64,000 nt of DNA from the NCBI RefSeq assembly GCF_037042905.1, contig NC_087251.1:35210501-35274500 (forward strand), read 5' to 3'. The position numbers and the translations under genes were made by a program. This document shows positions 1 through 11,298 of this stretch, piece by piece. The DNA is from Lytechinus pictus (lineage: Eukaryota > Echinodermata > Echinoidea > Temnopleuroida > Toxopneustidae). Each line of letters starts with the position of its first letter. Within the stretch, counting starts at the first letter, position 1. The notes below the pieces were generated by a model. The model was not told where the DNA came from. It searched no databases and was given only the letters and a program-made list of their open reading frames with translations.

Positions 1-1107
1 CATATCAGGTTTCATAACAAGATTTTTGGAAGATGGCAAGTCGTGAAAAATAGACGGTGAACTGGGGGGAATTGAGGTCACTGAATCTATTTTTAGCACT
101 CTCAATCGTAATTGCCATCTTTTATAACCTCGTACATAGGATGAGTGGTCCCGCAGGCGCAGGGCCCCCATGGGTGCATCTCTGCCGCCGTGTACAGGAA
201 AATTGAAGGCACGGCGCATTCAACAATACTAAACATTTCCCGCAAATTTAATAAGACGATTTACAGAATGAAGTCCTCCTACGAAACTTACCAAACGATG
301 TGAAGTCAATTCCTCCTAATATGATGAATATCCCTCAAATAGCGTAATTTAAGCGTTGATTTTTCTTCTCGTTGACAAAATACGGCCCAACCTTGCGAGT
401 TCTCAAATTTTTTCGTCTAATGAGCGAAAGAGGGCGCGCGATTTATCTTAATATCAAAGACACTACAAGGGAAAGACTAGACACAAAAACTATCTTACAC
501 GTAAATCGATGCAAAGCGTTACACGAAGTCGGCAAAGTGTCCAATCTGTTTACTGTAAAGACTTTGGTGGAACGTTAATTGACATGAAACAATTTTCTTT
601 ATTTTTTTTTAAATTTGTCATTGCTTTGAATATTTTCCAAAAAGTATTATCGTCAGCAAAAATAATAAAAAAGTACGTTTTTTAAGTTATTGCATTTATT
701 GGTGTCTCTTTTTTATCAAACAATCATTGGAATTGCGCATACAATGAATCAAGAATCTAGTTTTAAAAATACCGACAAGCTCAATTAAGGTTGTGAACTG
801 TATTAGCGCCAACAACAACCTTCCTTTTATTTCCGTGGAAGAAACATGCGAAGTCACTTTCCAGGCCGAGGTAAGCAATTTTGCTCTTTTTTGTTGTCCT
901 TTTTAAATAAAAAAATATGTTAAAAATTGAAAATGGAACGCTTTTCACCAGAAAAAGCCCTGGTGAGTAGCGGAATGGGTTTTCGGCTAACATCACTCTC
1001 TCTCTTAGGTGATCCCTCCACTGTTTTGGAGATTCTAAAATCTCATTCACGTTATGAAGTGATGTTAACGACAACTCTAAAATCCATCGCATAAACGTGT
1101 TGGTTGT

Positions 1108-1147
1108 GCGAGGTTAGTATACTAACCTCGCAATACGTGTGAGTGGG
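1108..1147. repeat. Palindromic direct repeat, copy 1
   Basis: Bases 1108-1131 form a perfect 24-bp palindrome centred on TAGTATACTA. It is followed by CAATACGTGTGAGTGGG. The same module, slightly expanded, recurs in the same orientation at 2528-2573. The function is unknown; it may be the end of a decayed transposable element. Confidence 0.7.
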
Positions 1148-2527
1148 CCCAGGGTACATGTAACTGTAAGTGAAAAAAAATATTGTCCTCATAACTAATA
1201 AGGCATAAACAGTAGATATACATGATTTCCTTGTTTTCTGGGACAATCCCAATTTTCTGACCAGTGCTTCTACTGACAACAATCAAAGTAAAAAAGTCTG
1301 AAAGACAAAGTAAGATTAGAATCTCATTTAGTAATTATCACAATGAATCATCATCATCATGCCAGGCCCAAGCCAAGGGCAAGGCACTGTCTGTCAATTG
1401 TCTTGACTCAATGACAATGTGCTTCTCTCTCAGTCTCAGTCAGAGTCTCGATTGTCTCTCTCTCTGAATAGTAGGTCTAAGCCATACCATTTTTATTTTA
1501 TTTTGGCAGGAGTACATGCCAGGCACTCGTAGTACCAATGGCAATGAGGTCCTAACATTATTAAGGCAGAAGCATTTCTGCAGTGGCCAGTGCAGTGCAG
1601 CGCAGGCGGGCACAGAAATATACGCGCCGTGTTCCCCAAGGGCAGCAAGGCCCACATTAAAATAAAGGTATGGGACTTGATTGTAAAATTGCGTAAAAAT
1701 AAACTCGCTGTAAAAGGTTAAAAATATCATTCTCACGCTGTGACATCAAACGATCAAAATAACTCTTAAACTATCAATTATTTTAAACACTCTTCGCAGG
1801 TAAGTTTACCTTCAGACCGTTAGTTTAATGATGAAAATCCAAGAAGATTTTTCAGGGCTCGATATGTACCGTTCAAACTTCAATCGTGACTAAAATAATC
1901 GGCAATTTTTAAAAATTTACCCGATATACTAGTACAAGTTCCTCATGATTGCTTCAACATTTCTAAAATGATCGACAACTTCTACGCATCGTAACTTACC
2001 TCAGTTCTACGAGACATTTTCGTGCATGCACATGATCTAGATCATCTAGTAGGTGTGAGTGCTTAATGCTTCGAGTTTTGGAGTTGGAAGCACACCTCGT
2101 AGTGGTGGTTGGAAGTAGATCTACAATACATGTAGATCTAGAATCTAGATCTTAATTGGAAGAAGCTCTGCGCCTGTCCATTTGATCAGGAGTGCAGTGG
2201 GCTGAGAGTGAGAGTGAAATTGATACACTGCCACTGGTCACTGCGTTGGTACGTCATGTACGTGTACCTCAATTTTCTAATTTTCTATTCTTTTCTAACT
2301 TAGACAAAGTTATGGCGTAGTTATTATTAGTAGTTCCAGGGGCAGGGCTGGGAGTTAAACTTAAAAAATGTTAAAACTAAAACTAGTAAAGAGTTAAGAG
2401 TATTGATGTTTAAAAAGGCCATGACCCAGTGTGAGTTTCAGAACTTTCAATCTATCTGCCTGTGTATCCTAGCCTAGGCCTAGCCAACTGAATCATGGAC
2501 ACATTTGCATCAAACCCAGGGTCAGGG

Positions 2528-2573
2528 CAGGTTAGTATACTAATACTAACCTCGCAATATACGTGTGAGTGGG
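2528..2573. repeat. Palindromic direct repeat, copy 2
   Basis: GGTTAGTA (2530-2537) and TACTAACC (2544-2551) are inverted around a 6-nt spacer. They are followed by CTCGCAATATACGTGTGAGT. This is the same module as at 1108-1147, 1.4 kb upstream and in the same orientation. Confidence 0.7.
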
Positions 2574-2579
2574 GTCAGG

Positions 2580-2610
2580 GAGCTCCGGCCCGCAAAGCGG
2601 GCCGGAGCTC
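2580..2610. repeat. Perfect GC-rich hairpin
   Basis: GAGCTCCGGCCCGC (2580-2593), the loop AAA (2594-2596) and GCGGGCCGGAGCTC (2597-2610) form a perfect 14-bp stem. The hairpin is strikingly GC-rich against the AT-rich surroundings and lies about 170 bp upstream of the probable 5'UTR exon of the DMAC1-like gene. It could be promoter-proximal structure or a transposon remnant. Confidence 0.8.
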
Positions 2611-2748
2611 TCCGAGTTACTTTGCATCTTGATTGAACATAGTTTTTCATCTTGAGCATCAGTCATGAAAATATCGCCAAACCTGCATGCTTATCACGAT
2701 CAGTAATGCATTTCATTTTATGTCTTAAACTTTTTATCTTCTTTTTAG

Positions 2749-2782
2749 AGATTTAAATTAAGGAAAGCTATATGTACAAAGA
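2749..2782 (+). other. Probable 5'UTR start of the DMAC1-like coding exon
   Basis: A pyrimidine-rich stretch ending in CTTTTTAG at 2748 is a plausible 3' splice site, so the coding exon may begin at 2749 with a short leader. The leader holds an upstream ATG at 2772 that opens a 4-codon ORF. Its stop codon (2784-2786) overlaps the main ATG at 2783. Confidence 0.4.
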
Positions 2783-3032
2783 ATGACGGAAGGTGGCAGT
2801 GTTGGAGAGAATGACCCAGCTCAAGGTGATGCAGGTCAACCCGAAAGTTGGTGGAAAAAACAGAGGAGAGAAGCTGCCTCATTTTCTGTGGAAGACTGTC
2901 CAGAATGCAGATATGTAGGAGGTTTTGGCATGTATGGAGCTGCATTGTACGTGGGATATACAAGTATCAGAAGGCAGAAACTGGCAGGAAGAACATTATG
3001 GGGTGCTGTACCGGCTCTTACTGTATCTGCTG
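2783..3032 (+). CDS. DMAC1-like gene, exon 1
   Basis: The coding part runs from ATG 2783 to the donor GTAAGT at 3033. It ends in phase 1 with a single G, which joins TA of exon 2 to make Val84. It encodes the polar N-terminus, the CPEC motif and the first hydrophobic segment. Confidence 0.8.
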
Positions 3033-3970
3033 GTAAGTATTTGGACATACAGCACAGCAAAAAAGTCTTAATAGTTTGTTTACAATGTTGAATATCATCC
3101 ATTGAAAATTAATGACTGCTGGTATCAAAGGAGGAATAACACTTTTTGTTAACTTATTACAGGATTTCTTTTCAAGGCAGTGTGTTCAAAACGTAAATAA
3201 TTTTTTTGAGAGGTCTCTTGACTGATATAACTTTGCACCCTTCCCAAAATAAAATAATGAATTATAAAGCAATACAATTGAAAACAAATATTAGAAGAAA
3301 AATCCCAGAAGCGAACAACAAAAAAGCTGTTGTCTTTTTACCAAGAAAATTGCTTAAATAAGAATCCATCATTAAGTGTGGATACATATTGTATTCAAAC
3401 ATTGGCCCAAATTTTCACTCGTTAGAAAAATAATTTAAGATATTGCAATTGGTTTTTACAACTTACATATTTGTAATAAATGACAAAATATTTGTTCTTT
3501 GTTCAAATCTGTCAAGGAAAGGGAACAGCCATTAGAAGTTTTTGAACAGTATGACGTTTTCTGTTATTCACCAGTTAAAAATACTTTGAATGGTTATTCA
3601 ATACTGGTCTTGGTAAACTACGCCTCAATATACAAAATGCGGTTTTCTTAATTTTTCACAAATATTTTTTATTATTTTTTTTATCTGATATGATCTTTTG
3701 ATAATTACAAGTTTCTGACTCATAAAAAAAATAATATTTTGGGAAAAAATTGACAGAGTATTAGTATATAAAAACAAGTATAAATTGGATGATTATTTCC
3801 TTTTTTCTTCTCTTACAGTAATGGTTGGTCTTGGAACTGCCCGTCTTCTTCGCATCAACCCCTTCAGTAGCAGTGGCAATGAGTTGGGGATAGACCTGGT
3901 TGACCAAGCTCTTCGGAACCTTGCACAACCAGCAGACAATGAACACAAAAATGACAATGTGGAGAGATGA
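2783..3970 (+). CDS. DMAC1/TMEM261-like small membrane protein (DUF4536), 2 exons
   Basis: The coding sequence joins 2783-3032 and 3819-3970 (133 aa). The N-terminus is polar (about residues 1-36), followed by a CPECR motif with Cys39 and Cys42. Two hydrophobic segments follow, at about residues 44-60 and 72-93, and then a polar acidic tail. The Cys-x2-Cys-Arg motif directly before a glycine-rich first membrane segment (VGGFGMYGAALYVGY) matches the layout of DMAC1/TMEM261. In vertebrates that mitochondrial inner-membrane protein is needed to assemble the distal membrane arm of respiratory complex I. Human DMAC1 is of similar size. The ATG at 2783 is the first in-frame start after a likely splice acceptor at 2748. 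Function is inferred from family resemblance; a homology search would settle it. A generic two-helix membrane protein is the alternative. Confidence 0.72.
3819..3970 (+). CDS. DMAC1-like gene, exon 2
   Basis: The acceptor is a pyrimidine tract ending TCTTACAG at 3818, and the stop TGA is at 3968-3970. It encodes the end of the second membrane segment (VMVGLGTARLL) and an acidic tail. The intron (3033-3818) is 786 bp. Confidence 0.8.
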
Positions 3971-4557
3971 TGAAAACTTAGTTTTCCAGAGACAATAGTT
4001 TTGTTTTGTAAATGGATCATAAAAATGTATTTGCTAAAATGATAGCTCAAGGCTCAAGTCATCATGAGAAGGACATTATTGGCTGTACAGAATAGGCAAG
4101 TATTTCTTCATGCCAGGAGCAGCCGATAATGTTAATGTCTCGTCAGATTATTCTTTTAAATGTCATCTTGAGTCACATTATGCGGGGGGGGGGGGGGTAC
4201 AGGGATACTGACATTCATTTGGTGTACAAGGATGTTCTCACTGTTTTTTTTTAAAGAATGATCCTTGAACAATTTTTACAGAAAAGCACAAGATCCTTGA
4301 AGTTATTTTGTTATAATCATGTACACTGGACCTTCTTTGTGTTATAAGGAAATATTCAAGCCAAAGACCGGACTTATTCCTTTGATTAATCTGTGCCCCT
4401 GTTTATGATGGTACTTACATTGTAATTGAATACGTCCATGAAAATTTGCCTGTTGATGACACCTCTGTTAATTGCTGATATTGAGGTGTACAGACAGGGA
4501 GCAGTACATGTACCTGTAGGCAAATGGTCATTATTAACATTCAATCATATCACCCTC
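3971..4557. other. 3'UTR and intergenic sequence
   Basis: This probably includes the 3'UTR of the DMAC1-like gene. A G homopolymer lies at 4184-4197. No further coding sequence is seen. Confidence 0.5.
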
Positions 4558-5132
4558 TTAAAGGTCAAGTCCACCTCAGAAAAATGTTGATTTGAATCAA
4601 TAGAGAAAAATCAGACAAGCACAATGCTGAAAATTTCATCAAAATCGGATGTAAAACAAGAAAGTTATGACATTTCAAAGTTTGGCTTATTTTTAACAAA
4701 ATAGTTATATGAAAGAGCCAGTTACATTCAAATGAGAGAGTTGATGACGTCACTCACTCACTATTTCTTTTGTTTTTTATTGTTTGAATTATTCAATATA
4801 TCAATTTTTACGAATTTGACGACTAGGACCTCCTTGCCTGAAGCACAAAATATTAAAATAATGGAATTCCAAGTGTTCAGGGAGGAATGAAACTTCATTT
4901 TACATGACAATAAAATACAAAAGAAATAGTGAGTGAGTGATGTCATCGACTCTCTCATTTGGATGTAACTGGCTCGTTCATATAACTATTTTGTTAAAAA
5001 TAAGCGGAAATTTGAAATGACATAACTTTCTTATTTTACATCCGATTTTGATGAAATTTTCAGCATTGTGCTTGTCTGATTTTTCTCTTTTTATTCAAAT
5101 CAAGTTTTTGTTTGGGTGGACTTGTCCTTTAA
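4558..5132. mobile_element. Long-inverted-repeat MITE with TTAA target
   Basis: The 575-bp element has arms of over 200 bp that are inverted copies. The left end reads AAGGTCAAGTCCACC and the right end GGTGGACTTGTCCTT, both abutting TTAA (4558-4561 and 5129-5132). The arms share long stretches, for example the segment around AGCACAATGCTGAAAATTTC and its inverse near 5070. TTAA duplication is typical of Kolobok or piggyBac-type elements. There is no coding capacity, so it is non-autonomous. Confidence 0.85.
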
Positions 5133-6267
5133 AGATCATCACCTGTACCTTGGCAAAAAGTAAATTACATGTATGTACAAGTGAATATGTAGACAATATC
5201 ATAAATAATATTTGTCTGCTAGTTGAAATTGATGACAGACATTACATTGATTACATGTGCAATGAAACTTGTCAGTGACCACCCAAGGATAATACCAAAA
5301 GTGGCCCATATAGACAGGTGGCTGCTATAGGCATGTTCTCTTACACACAAGCTGCCTCCATAGAAATTGGTTTTAGTGTAGGCTGATGGCCACTAACACA
5401 TGTAGGTTAAAATGTATTTGTTTTATCTAGATGTGAGATGTCTGTGCTATTTTGTAGAATTTGCACCAATGCAGGAGACTGTAGTTACAAACTACTTTCC
5501 TCTGTATTTCTGACAGGGATATGTATGTTTCTCAGTACAATGATGATGACAAGGAGATGACAATGTGATGGCCTCATTATCAGTCCATAATCCATATTGT
5601 TGGTGTACAGTCCTTCATGTAAGTTTTACATCAATCATATGGAAGTGTTGATATTTAGAGACTGATTAATGGATTGGAAATAGATAATGTACCCTTCTGT
5701 CAATTACACACATACATGTACAGCAAACAACATCATTTTATTTTTATTTCTTTTGTTCTCATTGGGTTTTTATATCTTCAGAGTGATGGAAATAGAAACC
5801 ATACATAAGTTTTGTATTTTGGATTTAGAAAATGAGGGTTATTCTTTATCGACATTTTGCAAATTTGAATTTTGGATGATGCACTTTTTGTAAGCAAACA
5901 TTTCATATGTGTGCTATGCTCCAGCATGGAACTCTACATGTAGAGATATTCTTAAGTTGATATGAAGTATATGAGGAATGGGAGATGGATCCTCCCTCCC
6001 CCCCTTAACAAAAAAATATGAGAGAAACTGAGAAAATATATAAAATGAAGATACCTGTTATGGTCAAAACAGGGAAAATGGAGGAAGGACATATCAAGGT
6101 GAGAAATGATGTAATCATTTGTATCAGGGGAAAATACTGACTTCTCGATGAGGATAATGATTGTGATGATGATGTTGATGATGATGATGATTATGATTCT
6201 GTTGTTACTTTTTCTGAAGGTAATTTATCACTATGAGGAGGTGCCTCATTCTTCAGGCTGAAAATAA
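5133..6267. other. Intergenic, no gene seen
   Basis: AT-rich sequence with a GAT-trinucleotide-rich stretch at 6150-6200. The ORFs are short and unsupported. Confidence 0.5.
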
Positions 6268-6466
6268 TTAAAGGGGAAGTTCACCCTGAAGAAAATTTTG
6301 TTGTAAAAATGCAGAAAAATAATAAAAAATATTGGTTAAAGTTGGGGAAAATCCATTAAAGATTAAGAAAGTTATTATAATTTTATAAGTTTTGAATTTG
6401 TGACGTCACAAACAAGCAACTGCCCCATATATATTTAATTCAAAAATGCATAAATATCAATTTTTG

Positions 6467-7306
6467 TCTCGCCTGCATAGCAGAGCGAGACTATAGGCGC
6501 CGCTTTTCCGACGGCGGCGGCGGCGTCAACATCAAATCTTAACCTAAGGTTAAGTTTTTGAAATGACATCATAACTTAGAAAGTATATGGACCTAGTTCA
6601 TGAAACTTGGACATAAGGTTAATCAAGTATTACTGAACATCCTGCCTGAGTTTCAGGTCACATGACCAAGGTCAAAGGTCATTTAGGGTCAATGAACTTA
6701 GACCATGTTGGGAAAATTATTTTCAAAATCTTAACCGAAGGTTAAGTTTTTGAAATGACATCATAACTTAAAAAGTATATGGACCTAGTTCATGAAACTT
6801 GGGCATAAGGTTAATCAAGTATTAGTAAACATCCTGCTCGAGTTTCAGGTCACATGACCAAGGTCAAAGGTAATTTAGGGTCAATGAACTTAGACCATGT
6901 TGGGAAAATTATTTTCAAAATCTTAACCGAAGGTTAAGTTTTTGAAATGACATCATAACTTAAAAAGTATATGGACCTAGTTCATGAAACTTGGGCATAA
7001 GGTTAATCAAGTATTAGTAAACATCCTGCTCGAGTTTCAGGTCACATGACCAAGGTCAAAGGTCATTTAGGGTCAATGAACTTTGGTCAAGTTGGGGGTA
7101 TTTGTTGAATTACTATCATAACTTTGAAAGTTTATGGATAGAGTGAATGAAATGTGGACATGGGTGTAGTTGACAGTCTTAAGTCTCCGTTCAAATGTCA
7201 TTTATGGTCAATGAACGTGGTATTATGTCATTATATGAATGATTATTTTATAGTAGTTTTCAAAATTAGCGCTGCTGCTATATTAAATTGCGTAATGCAG
7301 GCGAGA
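6467..7306. mobile_element. Nested element with TCTCGCCTGC termini and internal tandem repeats
   Basis: The element begins TCTCGCCTGC (6467-6476) and ends with the inverse GCAGGCGAGA (7297-7306). The left part is GC-rich with GGC repeats (6500-6525). The interior is three copies of a roughly 191-bp unit. No transposase is encoded. It lies inside the MITE at 6268-7633, so it inserted later. Confidence 0.75.
6534..7095. repeat. Three tandem ~191-bp units with DR1 motifs
   Basis: Units start near 6534, 6726 and 6917. Each carries the sequence around TTGAAATGACATCATAACTT and a direct repeat of nuclear-receptor half-sites. The DR1 AGGTCAAAGGTCA is perfect at 6669-6681 and 7053-7065 and has one mismatch at about 6861-6873. 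Units two and three are nearly identical. Confidence 0.9.
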
Positions 7307-7633
7307 CTGCCAGAGGCGTTCCACTTGTTAATGGTTTGTGATGACTTATTTTTGTTTCCTTTTTAGGAACGGGTGTGAAATGATTTTTCTATTGATATAC
7401 TGAAGGTACAGTAAAAACCATTTTCAATTTTCTGGGAAAATGACATTTTATTGATTTTATATGATATGATATGGAAGAAAGCTTCTTGCATATGACGTCA
7501 CACATCAAATAATTAAAATTGTAATAACTTTTCTATTCTTCGATGGATTTTCTTAAACCTTTTGCAATATAATATTTTTACTTTTCTGCTATTTTTACAA
7601 GAAACTTTTTGTCAGGGTGAACTTTCCCTTTAA

Positions 7634-9080
7634 AGACAATTTAAAAAAAAAGATTGATCATCATGCCCGCCAAATCCCTCTTATCGTTGGAAAGTACACC
7701 AATCGCAGCACTGCGCCCCAAACAACTGAAACAACAACAAAACCGGGGAGTGTGCTGTCATTTTTTAATATACAGGGGGAAACTGCATCAGAAACATGTG
7801 GGGGAATTGAATAAAATGATATGGCAAGGGGGTGGGGCATTTTATGAAATCTTATGAAATGAATGTTAATTCCATAAAACAGTGAGGGTAAAATTGTGCA
7901 ATTTTTGACATTGCCTCAACTGCTGTACCATGCCCCCAACAAGGGCGTAATGAGCCCAAAAAAATTGAGAGGGCCGGGGGGTGGATGAAGCAAAAGTTCT
8001 AAAAAGATGCAAGCGAGCAAAAATTTGACACTTTAAATTTAAAAAATATCTAATTTTTGAATAGATTTTGACATAATATTTAATTCATCTCCCTTTATCT
8101 TTCTTATTCTCCTTTTTTTTTTTGGGGGGGGGGAGTGTTAAACTTTTGGGGGGCTGTGGGGCCCCAAAGCCCCCCCCCCCCTGTACGCTAGTGCACTTCA
8201 AGTAAACTGAAACAAAGCAAAAATGCGAAAGTGTGCTGTCATTTTTTAATCTACAGCAGGCTACAGGGAGAAAAACATGCTTCAAAGTTCTAAGGAGAAA
8301 TAAAATAAAAGATGATAATATCTCAGCGGTGGCAAAGAAGTGTCATTTCATGTAATCTTATGAAATGAATTTTAATGGTATCATAAAACGGGATTTGGGT
8401 GAAATTGCGCCATTTCAAATTACTAAATTGGAGGTAACGTGCATTTGGGTTATGTAGGTTATGCGATACTGTATACTGAACAAACACAAAGTAAATGTGT
8501 ATCACATTTAGCTCTATAAAGGGTAGAATCACGTTAGAAATAAAGTCCTCCGACTTTTACAAGTGACTAAAATGTATTTGCCGATCGAGGGCGGCAATTC
8601 TCTATGGCAGAGATGTATTTTGCCATCTTCGATCATTCATTTAATCCACTTCAAATCAATTACAGACCGATAACATTTTCAACTTATCAATATTCATAGC
8701 AGATGATTATATACAAAGAACAAGTTAATGGCTTACCGAAAGGGAAATACGTCAAAAAGCAATTAAATGTAAAAATTCAGAACAAGCATCTCCTTTGTCT
8801 CCCCCATTTCCTTTTTTTTCATTTCCTGTTTTCTCTCGCTTTATATCCATCGTTAAAAAATAACTTGTCTTCCTCCCCCTGTCCGTGCGCCCACCCTATC
8901 TTTCCTACCCTGATTTCACATTAACAGAGACTCTCACGATTGTGAATCTAACAATTTTTTTTCCTGCTTGTGCTTGAAAAATTATTCGTAAAGTAAACTC
9001 ATTATGCAGTGCACACTTTCAAGGATTTGTCTCTATAAACGTCGAACATAAAAGTATAATGTAAAGTGTATCGAATGTAA
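7634..9080. other. Intergenic repeats without a gene
   Basis: Segments at about 7740-7895 and 8225-8405 are diverged direct copies of each other (shared GTGTGCTGTCATTTTTTAAT). Between them lies a hAT-like fragment (7940-8193). Nothing coding is recognised. Confidence 0.55.
7940..8193. mobile_element. Decayed hAT-type MITE
   Basis: The ends CAAGGGCGTAATGAGCCC (from 7940) and TGTACGCTAGTG (to 8193) resemble the better-preserved element at 10341-10643. The inner ends are homopolymer G and C tracts. No clean target duplication is visible. Confidence 0.55.
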
Positions 9081-9099
9081 GGCAGGGGCGGCGACCCTG

Positions 9100-9520
9100 G
9101 GGGCACAGTGCCCCCCCCCCCCATTTTTTGAAGCACTGAAAAGTGCTCTTTTTTACGCAAGAAAAATGCCTCCTCACGAACGTGCATGGAAGAGGACCCG
9201 TTTTAGATGTTTCAAAGTGCCCTTTCTCGTATAAAGGCCAATTTTTCCCCAAAAAATAACCCCTCATGGACTTGTTCTTTGCCCTTTTCACCTGAAAGGA
9301 CCCGTTGTATGCGTTAGCATATGCCATATCTCGTGCAGTGCCAAATTTTACCCCAAAATTCCCCCTCACAATGGTCGTGTTCTGTGTTCCTTTCACCTGC
9401 GAAGGACCCGTTTTATGTCTGAGCAAGTGCCCCTTTGCCTTCTTATAGGTGCCCTTTCTCGTATCAGTAACCCTTTTTTCCTAAGAAAAGTGCCCCCACG
9501 AACGTGTTCTGTCATGCTGA
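9100..9520. repeat. Degenerate tandem repeat with GGACCCGTTTTATG motif
   Basis: About four diverged units of roughly 100 bp repeat phrases such as AGTGCCCTTTCTCGTAT, CACGAACGTGTTCT and GGACCCGTTTTA. Open frames through the array are a by-product of the repeat and show no protein family. Confidence 0.65.
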
Positions 9521-10340
9521 TACAAAGACCAGCATGACAATTTGTTTATTTTAAGTCTTTTCACTTGCTAATTATCTATAAATACTAACATCCTCTAAAA
9601 GTAAAACAAATGTCTTGTAAATTTGGTCCTTTTTACCCGCATACCAATGGCTTTTCAAGTTTATTTCATACATTACCATATGAATTAACAGGCAGGGCTC
9701 AACTTGCCCCATGTTGGCTGACCCAACTTACCGCAGTCCGAACTTAATGTGGTATTTTTACATCCACACATTTATTACGCATCAATCATGTAAAAGACCA
9801 CAACAACAATAATGAGGATCCATAATTCGAACAAAAATATTGTTAATCTTATGTCTTTATTATATTTAACGATGCGTGTGAGTAAAAAGCGCTCATCTAT
9901 TTCACACCTTTTTTCCCCTCTGAAAAATTATTTTTTGTCTCAACGTTGAAAACAATGTGCATAGCACCACCACAATGTCTGACTCATTCATTATCGGTCT
10001 GGGGTGGTGACTCAACTTACCCTTATGCTCAACTTACCCCGCCCTCCCCTGTAGACTCGCAGTGGCGGATCCAAGAGGCATGTAACCACCGCCCCCCCCC
10101 AAAAAAAAAAAAAGTTTTCCCTCCTATTTTGTCTTTTAGTTTTGAAAACATATTTTTTTTATGGGATGCACCCTGTGAGCGGTGATGAACGTTTTTTTTT
10201 TTGGGGGGGGAGGGGTGGGTTGGTGATTTAATTTCAAAATTCCCCCCCCCCTCCAGTGTCTTGTAAAACCCTGGATCTTGCTTTTGATTTATGATTCTGA
10301 ATTTGAATAAATCTTTAGTTGAGATATATTGTACCTGTAT

Positions 10341-10557
10341 CAGTGGCGTAATGAGCCCAATTTTGTTTTTGTTTGGGGGGGGGGGGGCTAGATATGGCAT
10401 ATCGCATAAGATTTTTAAAAAGTTGCGAGCAAAGAGAGTGAGCAAAAATGTTGACAATTTTATTTCTAACATACCATTTTGTGATAGATGTTGATATAAT
10501 ATTCTGGAAATAATGTCATAATTCACCCTTCTCTCTTTCCTTTTTTTTTCCTGGTCG

Positions 10558-10593
<36 letters not shown>

Positions 10594-10643
10594 GGGGGGG
10601 GGGGGCAAGAGCCCCAAGCCCCCCCCCCATCTGTACGCCAGTG
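10341..10643. mobile_element. hAT-type MITE with perfect 8-bp target duplication
   Basis: The element begins CAGTGGCGTAATGAGCCC and ends CTGTACGCCAGTG. It is flanked by the identical 8-mer ACCTGTAT at 10333-10340 and 10644-10651. An 8-bp duplication and CAG..CTG-type termini are the hallmark of the hAT superfamily. The interior has long G, T and C homopolymers and no ORF. Confidence 0.85.
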
Positions 10644-11298
10644 ACCTGTATGTTCAAATGTTAGGGAAACCCAACAACATTGATTAAGAAATATCAAATT
10701 TATAGGGATTCAAAGTCTCAATGACCATGTTGATATTTTGGTGACTTTCTTTGTCGAGACACGTGGGGAAACCTAAAAAAACAAACAAAAAAAACCTTGA
10801 AACATTGATAACATTGTGTACAGATCATACAGCAGGTTTTATCTTTACATGTAGTTATCATAGGCGGCTCCATAACATTTGCTCCGGCAACAACCGCTCC
10901 AGTGGAAAATCTGCACGTTAAGCCAAACATAAAACCTAACCTCAAAATCTAAATAAACCCTAATCCTAATCTTTGCATTATTCTGAACCAAAAACTCTAT
11001 TACAATCCTAAGTCTAACCCTATGCCTTCTGAGATATTGAGACCGGAGGAAATGTCCCAGGAGCAAATGTCGTGTCACCATCATGGGCATATCGGGTTTT
11101 GATATCGAAGAAAATATAAGCCACTCTATAAAACCAAGATCTTAAGGAGTTGGATGGCCCCGGGTAAGGACTTTATGAATTATTGCCGATGTGACCATAT
11201 ACTTTGCACTTACACGTATTACCGATCATAATCATTGTTCGACCCCGTAATCATCTTGTTAATGAGCGGAGAAAAATAAGCACTGCCTCGAAAACCCG

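Larger units (their letters stand above)
1..2579. other. Upstream region without a supported gene
   Basis: No ORF here has recognisable homology or supported splice structure. The longest one (372-578, 68 codons) has no domain I recognise. A weak splice donor (GCAG/GTAAGT) at about 1799-1805 could belong to a non-coding first exon of the gene starting at 2783, but nothing confirms it. Notable items are a 24-bp palindrome at 1108-1131, its relative at 2530-2551, and CT-rich sequence at 1430-1466. Confidence 0.5.
6268..7633. mobile_element. TTAA-flanked MITE, interrupted by a second element
   Basis: The left end (AAAGGGGAAGTTCACCCTGA, after TTAA at 6268) is inverted at the right end (TCAGGGTGAACTTTCCCTTT, up to TTAA at 7630-7633). 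The halves are separated by a distinct nested element at 6467-7306. Size and TTAA flanks suggest the same class as the element at 4558, with different termini. It is non-autonomous. Confidence 0.8.

Noticed and set aside
372-578. A 68-codon open frame near the window start
   Set aside because: Coding-like at first sight, but no homologous family is recognised, no splice context supports it, and the length is within chance for the region.
4184-4197. G homopolymers (many positions) as designed quadruplex elements
   Set aside because: Most G or C runs coincide with ends or interiors of the hAT-type and palindrome-family MITEs, so they are best explained as element features or length-variable homopolymers.
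9019-9426. A 135-codon minus-strand open frame
   Set aside because: It runs through degenerate tandem repeats of about 100 bp; the residues repeat with the DNA and show no domain.
10029-10697. A 222-codon minus-strand open frame
   Set aside because: It reads through oligo-A and oligo-C tracts of a hAT-type MITE (poly-Lys and poly-Pro); no homology or codon structure.
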